From: an uncultured Mycoplasmatota bacterium
GTDB lineage: Bacteria; Bacillota_I; Bacilli_A; RF39; UBA660
Assembly (NCBI GenBank): GCA_947384645.1
Contig: CANDHX010000002.1
Span: 1 to 25,336 of the forward strand
Direction: 5' to 3'
Length of the DNA stretch: 25,336 nt
Part shown: positions 20,198-25,336 of the stretch, in pieces
Layout: every line of letters begins with the position of its first letter
How positions within the stretch are numbered: position 1 is the stretch's first letter
Position numbers and translations under genes: made by a program
The notes under the pieces: model-generated
What the model saw: only the letters and a program-made list of their open reading frames with translations
The model's database searches: none
Told to the model about the DNA's origin: nothing

Positions 20198-21818
20198 AAT
20201 CCATATTTTCTAATTCGCCCATTATATAAGGAACCATCTGTTTTTTACGACTTATGACGTCTTGTAAATAATATCCTTCGCACATGTCGCTTTTTTCATA
20301 TGCTAGCGATATAATTTTTTCGGCATTGCTAGAGTATAAAACGTATGAACCGTTTTTTACAATATCGGTTACGAATAAAGCAATTAAGGCAAAGCCTTTT
20401 AGTTTACACGTTTTATTTAAGAAATCGACATATTCTTCTTTTTTATTTAAAATTTCTTCATAGTCAAGAGTAATTATTTGACCTATTCCAAAGCCCATTT
20501 CATTAGTTTCGAATTCTTTATAATCATAAAATACTACTTCATCGATTGAAAGTCCTTCCAAGCTAGAACCGGCTTTTAACATTTGCATACCGTATTCTTC
20601 ATAGTTTACACCAGCAATTTTTTCTAGTTCTTTGACGATTTCTCTATCTTGGTCTGTCGTCGTAGGACTCTTTAAAATCAACGTATCGGATAGAATTCCA
20701 GATAACATGGTGCCTGCTATTTCTTTAGGTATATCGACTCCTGCTTCTTTATAAAGCGTATATATAATCGAGTTAGAACTTCCTAAAATCATATTTCTAA
20801 ATGAAATGGGTGCGTTTGTCGTCAAGTTTCCAAGTGCGTGGTGGTCTACTATTTCGAGCAACGTCGCTTCGTTTAATCCATCCACACTCTGTTTAACATC
20901 ATTGTGGTCTACTAAGATTACTTTTTTTCTATCGTATGAGTTGACATCGATTAACCTTAACAAGCCATTACAAATTCCGTTTTTATCTACAATTGGATAA
21001 TTGGTATGTTTTAGTTTGTTACTGACTTCAAAAAAATCTGTTAAATAATCGTTTAAGTCGAATGTAATAGGTTTTTCATTTCTAACAATACCTTTAATAT
21101 AGTTAGATAAACCAACTAATTTAGCTACTTCAAAACTTCCTTTAGGAGTTAAAATGATGTTAACTTTGTTTTTCTTGGCTTCGGCAAGTTCTTCATCTGT
21201 AACAGTTTGGTTTCCTACTAAAATAATTAGTCTAACTTTTTTATTGATACAATAATCTATTACAGATTTTCTACTTCCTACTATGACCGTCGTATCACGT
21301 GTTAAATCGATATCTGAAATAAAAGTTTCTTTATTGAATGTAGCAGCGATTATTTGTCCTTTGATATCTTTGTCGAATTTTAAAATTTCAGTCCCCTCTA
21401 AAACTTTTACTATATTCTCGTATGAAGCATCCATGAAATCGAAATCGCCCCTTATAAAATCTGTAGCGATTTCTTTTAGGGAGACATAGCCAAAGAATTT
21501 GTTTTTTTCTTTTACGACAGGAAGTCCTGTTATATTATTATCGACCATGTAAGTGTAGGCTTCATATATTGAAGCTTCTTCACTCATCATTATATCTCTT
21601 CTAAAAGGGACATTTTTGATTTGGACTTTTACGTCGTTTAAAAATTTTGGTGCTTTTATTTTGAAGTAATCTAAAACAAATTTTGATTCTTTATTTATTT
21701 CTCCAAGTACACGTGGCTCTGTATCCATTCCCAATTTGTTTTTTAGATAAGACAGCGTAATTGCGGCTGTTACACTATCGGTATCCGGATTTTTATGTCC
21801 TATTACGTAAGTTTTCAT
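20196..21818 (-). CDS. ppaC: Manganese-dependent inorganic pyrophosphatase with CBS and DRTGG domains
   Basis: A 540-residue family II (DHH) pyrophosphatase that hydrolyses PPi to two phosphates. Metal-binding motifs are GHKNPDTDS at 7-15 (H8, D12, D14), VDHN at 303-306 and VDHH at 324-327, with DHHA2 residues at the C-terminus (FRKxxxK-type region near 530, SRKKQ). A regulatory insert of about 230 residues splits the DHH domain: CBS1 at about 72-125, DRTGG at about 130-250, and CBS2 at about 250-298. In clostridial CBS-PPases this insert binds AMP/ADP (inhibition) and diadenosine polyphosphates (activation). AAGGAAG lies 9 nt before ATG 21818. It is downstream of uvrB and the SDR gene with a 65-bp gap that contains a possible TATAAT (21850-21855). 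Confidence 0.95.
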   Translation of the reverse strand: MKTYVIGHKNPDTDSVTAAITLSYLKNKLGMDTEPRVLGEINKESKFVLDYFKIKAPKFLNDVKVQIKNVPFRRDIMMSEEASIYEAYTYMVDNNITGLPVVKEKNKFFGYVSLKEIATDFIRGDFDFMDASYENIVKVLEGTEILKFDKDIKGQIIAATFNKETFISDIDLTRDTTVIVGSRKSVIDYCINKKVRLIILVGNQTVTDEELAEAKKNKVNIILTPKGSFEVAKLVGLSNYIKGIVRNEKPITFDLNDYLTDFFEVSNKLKHTNYPIVDKNGICNGLLRLIDVNSYDRKKVILVDHNDVKQSVDGLNEATLLEIVDHHALGNLTTNAPISFRNMILGSSNSIIYTLYKEAGVDIPKEIAGTMLSGILSDTLILKSPTTTDQDREIVKELEKIAGVNYEEYGMQMLKAGSSLEGLSIDEVVFYDYKEFETNEMGFGIGQIITLDYEEILNKKEEYVDFLNKTCKLKGFALIALFVTDIVKNGSYVLYSSNAEKIISLAYEKSDMCEGYYLQDVISRKKQMVPYIMGELENMD

Positions 21819-21883
21819 AATATTTCGCTTCCTTCTTTAGGTGATTTAAATTATACCAAATTTATTTTATAATTAAAACTATT

Positions 21884-22639
21884 TTATTGAGATTTTCTTT
21901 TTTGAATATTATAGGTTATTTTTAGAAGTAACTTTGTCGGGACAAATCGATACAAGAATATTGCCAATTTCATCTTAACAGTTGGTATTATTATGAGTTT
22001 TTCTTTAAACATTTTGTCGATTGCATATTTGGCAACGTAGTCTTTATTTACACCTTTTATTTCAAAAAAGCCTTTTGCCGTTTTGTTAAAATTGGTATTT
22101 ACTGGTCCAGGACATAAGGCACTTATCTTTACATTGCTCTTGGCTCTTCGAAGTTCTTCATATATACCTAAAGTAAGTTTTAGAGAATAATTTTTCGTTG
22201 CATAATAGGTATCTAGGTGAGGCCCAGCCATAAATCCTGCACTGGAAGCGACATTTAAAATATAACCGTAATTTTTTTTCATGAAATCTTTTAGAAACAA
22301 TTTTGTGAGAATGTGAAGAGCTTTTATATTGACATCTATCATCTCGAGCTCTCTTTCCAAATCCGTTTCGCTGAAGTTGCCAAAAAGACCGAATCCGGCA
22401 TTGTTAATAAGGACGTCTATATTCTCATTTTTAACTTTTTCATAAAGTTCAAAAACTTCTCTTTCGTTTCTCAAATCGACAACTATCATTTGAGCATTTT
22501 TGTTTATTTCATCTCTTGCTTCTTTAAGTTTTTTCTTATCGGATGATACTAGTATCAATTCAAAATTTAAAGTATTTAAATATGACGCAATAGACTTGCC
22601 TATTCCACTACTAGCTCCTGTAATTAGTGCTTTCATCAT
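21884..22639 (-). CDS. Short-chain dehydrogenase/reductase (classical SDR)
   Basis: A 251-residue NAD(P)-dependent oxidoreductase. TGASSGIGKS (7-16) is the Rossmann glycine motif; NNAGFG (79-84) follows; the catalytic Ser lies in VASSAG (130-135) and the Tyr/Lys pair in YYATK (Y145, K149); CPGPVNT is at 176-182. The C-terminal helix (AIFLYRFVPTKLLLKITYNIQKRKSQ in two parts) is hydrophobic and basic, as in SDRs of the DltE/YqjQ type that associate with membranes or act on lipids, so the substrate may be a ketone or lipid intermediate, but this is not determinable. Its ATG overlaps the uvrB stop by 3-4 nt, with GAGGG just upstream: translational coupling. Confidence 0.9.
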   Translation of the reverse strand: MMKALITGASSGIGKSIASYLNTLNFELILVSSDKKKLKEARDEINKNAQMIVVDLRNEREVFELYEKVKNENIDVLINNAGFGLFGNFSETDLERELEMIDVNIKALHILTKLFLKDFMKKNYGYILNVASSAGFMAGPHLDTYYATKNYSLKLTLGIYEELRRAKSNVKISALCPGPVNTNFNKTAKGFFEIKGVNKDYVAKYAIDKMFKEKLIIIPTVKMKLAIFLYRFVPTKLLLKITYNIQKRKSQ

Positions 22640-24585
22640 TTTCCCTCGCTTTTTAATTCAAATAAAATATCTCTTAATTCAACTGCCCTTTCAAAATCTA
22701 GTTGTTTTGCTGCTTCTTTCATTTCGTTTTCAAGTCTAATTAAGAGGTCTCGTTTTTCTTCTTTGCTCATTTTAGGTTTTGCATCGTCATTTATAGAATT
22801 GCTTACTACATCTCTTATTTCTTTTATGATAGTTTTTGGGGTTATGTTGTTATCTATATTGTATTGTGTTTGAATTTTTCTGCGTCTTTCAGTTTCTTTT
22901 ATGGCATTGTCCATCGCTTCACTTATCGAATCGGCGTACATTATGACATGTCCATTTGAATTCCTAGCTGCCCTTCCAATCGTCTGTACTAAACTTCTTG
23001 TACTTCTTAAGAAACCTTGTTTATTAGCATCCATGATACATATCAAACTGACTTCTGGGATATCTATTCCTTCTCTTAAAAGATTTATTCCTACTACGAC
23101 GTCGTATTTTCCTTCTCTTAAATCGTGAATGATTTTTAATCTTTCAAGTGTTTTAACTTCTGTATGAAGATATGCTACTTTTATACCAACTCCCATTAGA
23201 TAATTAGTTAACTCTTCAGCCATTCTAATAGTCAAAGTCGTGATTAATACTCTTTCATTTTTCTCTTTTCTAGAGTTAATTTGTTCTATTAAATCGTCGA
23301 TTTGCCCAGCTGTTTTTTTAACTTCAATGGTAGGGTCCAATAGGCCAGTTGGTCTAATTATTTGTTCTGTGAATTTGTTATTAGTAAGTTCTAATTCATA
23401 ATCTCCAGGAGTAGCTGATACGTATATTACGTCGTTTATTTTACTGTCGAATTCTTCAAAGCGAAGGGGCCTATTATCTAGGGCACTAGGCAATCTAAAA
23501 CCGTATTGGACTAATGTCGTTTTACGCATTCTATCTCCATTGTACATTCCTCTTACTTGAGGGACAGTTACGTGTGACTCATCAATCATCAATAAAAAAT
23601 CTTTTGGAAAATAATCGATTAGAGTCGTCGGAGTTTCTCCTTCATCTTTTAGAGCGAGGTGTCTAGAATAGTTTTCTATGCCATGACAAAAACCAGTCTC
23701 TTTTAGCATTTCGATGTCGTACTCTGTTCTTTCACGCAGTCTTTGTTCTTCTAAATATTTTCCATTTTCTTTAAAGTATTTTAGTTGTTCTTTTAGCTCT
23801 TCTTCTATTCTCTTAATCGTTTCGCCTAATTTGGCTGGGTTTGTGACATAGTGGCTTGCTGGAAATATAGTAATCGTTTTTTTGTTTTCGATGATTACAC
23901 CATTTAGTGGATCAAAGGTTCTTATTTTTTCTATTTCATCGTCGAATAGTTCGATTCTTATACCATGGGCTCTTTCATTAGCCGGTATAATTTCTATTAC
24001 GTCTCCTTTGGCTCTAAAGGTGCCACGATGAAAGTCTATTTCATTTCTTTCGTAGGTCATATCGATTAATTTAGAGAGAAGTGTGTCTCTTTCGATAGTA
24101 TCTCCTACAGTCAAAATCAACATATGATTTCGGTAGTCTTCCACTTCTCCTATTCCATAAATACAAGATACGCTTGCTACTACAATTACATCGTCGTAAT
24201 TGAGTAGTGAACTTGTTGCTCCATGGCGGAGTTCATCGATTTCATCGTTTATACTCGAATCTTTTTCTATGTAGGTGTCGGAAGAAGGCACATATGCTTC
24301 TGGTTGGTAATAGTCATAATAACTTACAAAGTACTCGACATGGTTTTCTGGGAACAATTCTTTAAACTCACTATATAACTGCCCAGCTAGGGTTTTGTTG
24401 TGAGCTAAAATCAAAGTTGGCTTGTTAACTTCTTGAATTACATTTGCCATTGTAAAAGTTTTACCCGTACCGGTTGCGCCGAGCAAGACTTGTCTCTTTT
24501 TCCCCGATTTTATGCCACTTACAAGTTCTTTTATCGCTTCTGGTTGGTCACCTGAAGGTTTATATTTCGATGTAAGTTTGAACAT
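22636..24585 (-). CDS. uvrB: Excinuclease ABC subunit B (UvrB)
   Basis: A 649-residue helicase-like damage-verification subunit of nucleotide excision repair. Landmarks, numbered from ATG 24585: Walker A GATGTGKT (36-43); the beta-hairpin YYDYYQPEAYVPSSDTYIEK near 92-111, which inserts at lesions; DESHVT (motif II); YVSATPGDYE; GINLLREGIDIPEVSLICIMDAN; QTIGRAARN (motif VI); and a C-terminal UVR motif (about 608-645) that binds UvrA/UvrC. Start choice: an in-frame GTG at 24594 overlaps GAGGAG, whereas ATG 24585 is 8 nt after it. uvrA, often adjacent in Firmicutes, is not downstream; an SDR gene and ppaC follow instead. No DinR/LexA-type box was seen upstream. Confidence 0.97.
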   Translation of the reverse strand: MFKLTSKYKPSGDQPEAIKELVSGIKSGKKRQVLLGATGTGKTFTMANVIQEVNKPTLILAHNKTLAGQLYSEFKELFPENHVEYFVSYYDYYQPEAYVPSSDTYIEKDSSINDEIDELRHGATSSLLNYDDVIVVASVSCIYGIGEVEDYRNHMLILTVGDTIERDTLLSKLIDMTYERNEIDFHRGTFRAKGDVIEIIPANERAHGIRIELFDDEIEKIRTFDPLNGVIIENKKTITIFPASHYVTNPAKLGETIKRIEEELKEQLKYFKENGKYLEEQRLRERTEYDIEMLKETGFCHGIENYSRHLALKDEGETPTTLIDYFPKDFLLMIDESHVTVPQVRGMYNGDRMRKTTLVQYGFRLPSALDNRPLRFEEFDSKINDVIYVSATPGDYELELTNNKFTEQIIRPTGLLDPTIEVKKTAGQIDDLIEQINSRKEKNERVLITTLTIRMAEELTNYLMGVGIKVAYLHTEVKTLERLKIIHDLREGKYDVVVGINLLREGIDIPEVSLICIMDANKQGFLRSTRSLVQTIGRAARNSNGHVIMYADSISEAMDNAIKETERRRKIQTQYNIDNNITPKTIIKEIRDVVSNSINDDAKPKMSKEEKRDLLIRLENEMKEAAKQLDFERAVELRDILFELKSEGK

Positions 24586-24720
24586 ATTTTTCACTCCTCT
24601 TTTATTACTATTTTGTGACTTTTTTCATTTTTTAAAATGATTACTATTATCCCATAATTCGTGCACATTATGTCTAAAATTCGTTGCATACAGTTAGGCT
24701 AATAGTATGCTTTTTGCCAA

Positions 24721-24750
24721 TGCACGAATGGAAGTCACAAATTTGTTTTT
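24721..24750. repeat. 30-bp repeat, copy 1
   Basis: It matches 24880-24909 at 27 of 30 positions; the core is ACGAATGGAAGTCACAAATTT. Confidence 0.8.
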
Positions 24751-24879
24751 AAAAACTAAATAATCCTCTATAACATTAGATAGACTAAATAACATTAAAG
24801 TCTCTCTTATTCTACCATTTTTAGGGATTTTATACAACATTTGCTTTCTGTCGAAGATGGTAAAATTGAGTCGGTTTTG

Positions 24880-24909
24880 TGTACGAATGAAAGTCACAAA
24901 TTTATTTTT
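24880..24909. repeat. 30-bp repeat, copy 2
   Basis: Direct copy of 24721-24750, starting 159 bp downstream. An inverted partial copy (AAAGTCACAAAA on the minus strand) lies at about 24611-24626. The repeat abuts a degenerate coding end on the minus strand, so it may be an insertion-sequence terminus. Confidence 0.8.
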
Positions 24910-25125
24910 TTATGATGTCAATTCGTCAATAAATTCATTTATTGCCCTAATCGATTTTTGATTACTTTCTATGAATCAGTTGTTTTTAAGTTATCAATTT
25001 TTTCAGGTAGATGTCGTTGAAAGATTCTTACAGTTCCCTTCGAACCGAGAATAAGACGATTCTTTCAGCTGCTAAACTGGTAATTCTTCTATTTGCCATT
25101 TTTAATCTTTATAAATTTCTCCTCG
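24910..25125 (-). pseudogene. Probable decayed transposase 3' end
   Basis: On the minus strand the last codons before the TAA at 24910-24912 read FIESNQKSIRAINEFIDELTS, shown here as a plausible helical protein C-terminus, preceded in frame by stops (TGA, TAA). Further upstream another frame reads ITSLAAERIVLFSVRREL before a stop. The mixture of coding-like fragments in different frames next to a repeated end sequence suggests insertion-sequence rubble. Family not identified. Confidence 0.3.
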
Positions 25126-25255
25126 AATAACTCGAATAACAATAATATTATATATATCAAATAAGCAAAATTTCAAGTGATGACGATTTCACATTGGTGT
25201 TGTTGCATTATTTTGTGGTAAGTGTTATTATTAGAACATAAAAGAGGATTTGCGT

Positions 25256-25289
25256 ATGAATGACGATCTATTAAAATTTGCAGAAAAAA
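25256..25289 (+). CDS. Partial CDS at the contig end
   Basis: AGAGGA followed 7 nt later by ATG begins a reading frame MNDDLLKFAEK that is cut off by adapter sequence after 11 codons. Too short to identify. Confidence 0.55.
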
Positions 25290-25336
25290 AGATCGGAAGA
25301 GCACACGTCTGAACTCCAGTCACAATCCGGAATCTC
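25290..25336 (+). other. Illumina TruSeq-type adapter with index (sequencing artefact)
   Basis: From 25290 the sequence is AGATCGGAAGAGC and the rest of the 34-base Illumina read-1 3' adapter, ending at 25323. It is followed by eight bases (AATCCGGA) in the index position and ATCTC, the start of the P7 side of the adapter. This is not genomic DNA. Confidence 0.98.

Larger units (their letters stand above)
24595..25255. other. Non-coding stretch with repeats and probable transposase remnants
   Basis: No intact gene is evident. It holds three copies of a GTCACAAA-containing repeat, a short minus-strand segment that reads like a protein C-terminus and ends at 24910, and AT-rich spacer. A 67-residue minus-strand reading frame at 24694-24897 merely runs from one repeat copy into the next and lacks a ribosome site, so I do not call it a gene. 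Confidence 0.5.

Noticed and set aside
24600..24720. Possible LexA/DinR box upstream of uvrB
   Set aside because: Near matches such as CGAATTATGGG lack the second half-site GTTCG at the right spacing.
24694..24897. 67-residue minus-strand reading frame
   Set aside because: It starts inside one repeat copy and ends just beyond the other, has no ribosome site and no recognisable protein features.
25000..25090. Possible structured RNA or riboswitch (TGAAAGA ... TCTTTCA pairing)
   Set aside because: Pairing is short and interrupted, conserved riboswitch cores are absent, and the strand reads like decayed coding sequence.
1..25336. CRISPR array
   Set aside because: No regularly spaced repeats with variable spacers; the only repeats are the two pairs described.

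Overview
The window is a stretch of AT-rich bacterial chromosome with strong Shine-Dalgarno sites. Most of its recognisable genes are housekeeping genes of low-GC Gram-positive anaerobes: secG-rnr-smpB-ssrA, a CBS/DRTGG family II pyrophosphatase, a GerA-type germination operon, a TagO/WecA-like transferase, clpP, trmB and uvrB. A Clostridia/Tissierellia-type Firmicute is likely; genus is not decidable from sequence alone. The last 47 bases are not genomic: they are an Illumina TruSeq-type adapter with index, so real sequence ends near 25289, a few codons into a new gene.

Layout. 89-1216: membrane protein of unknown function. 1322-1890: YefM/YoeB-type toxin-antitoxin operon with operator repeats inside a near-consensus promoter. 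1956-6515 (all minus): secG, rnr, smpB, then a Fic-family AMPylase gene placed between smpB and the tmRNA gene ssrA. 6666-8126: a membrane-anchored beta-helix (Cthe_2159-like) protein. 8184-9239: two tandem dCTP-deaminase paralogues whose conserved active-site residues are lost in a complementary way, with a small divergent HTH gene at 9442. 9703-10800: polyprenyl-phosphate sugar-1-phosphate transferase. 10905-14129: gerA-type operon in the order A-C-B, followed by clpP (14178-14750). 14851-16673: trmB, an HTH regulator/membrane protein pair sharing a C-terminal domain, and a small membrane protein. 16730-18580: a gene-poor variable stretch downstream of tRNA-Arg(ACG), with a duplicated 75-bp tRNA-flank sequence bounding a gene for a HExxH-motif protein. 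18660-20057: a large protein I cannot identify. 20196-24585: ppaC, an SDR oxidoreductase and uvrB. 24600-25255: repeats and probable transposase rubble.

Working together: SmpB, tmRNA and RNase R form the trans-translation/nonstop mRNA decay set, and SecG belongs to the translocon. GerA/C/B proteins form a membrane germinant receptor. The points most worth following are the complementary deaminase pair, the tRNA-Arg cassette site, the regulator/membrane protein pair with a shared domain, and the tmRNA tag ending in -FA.
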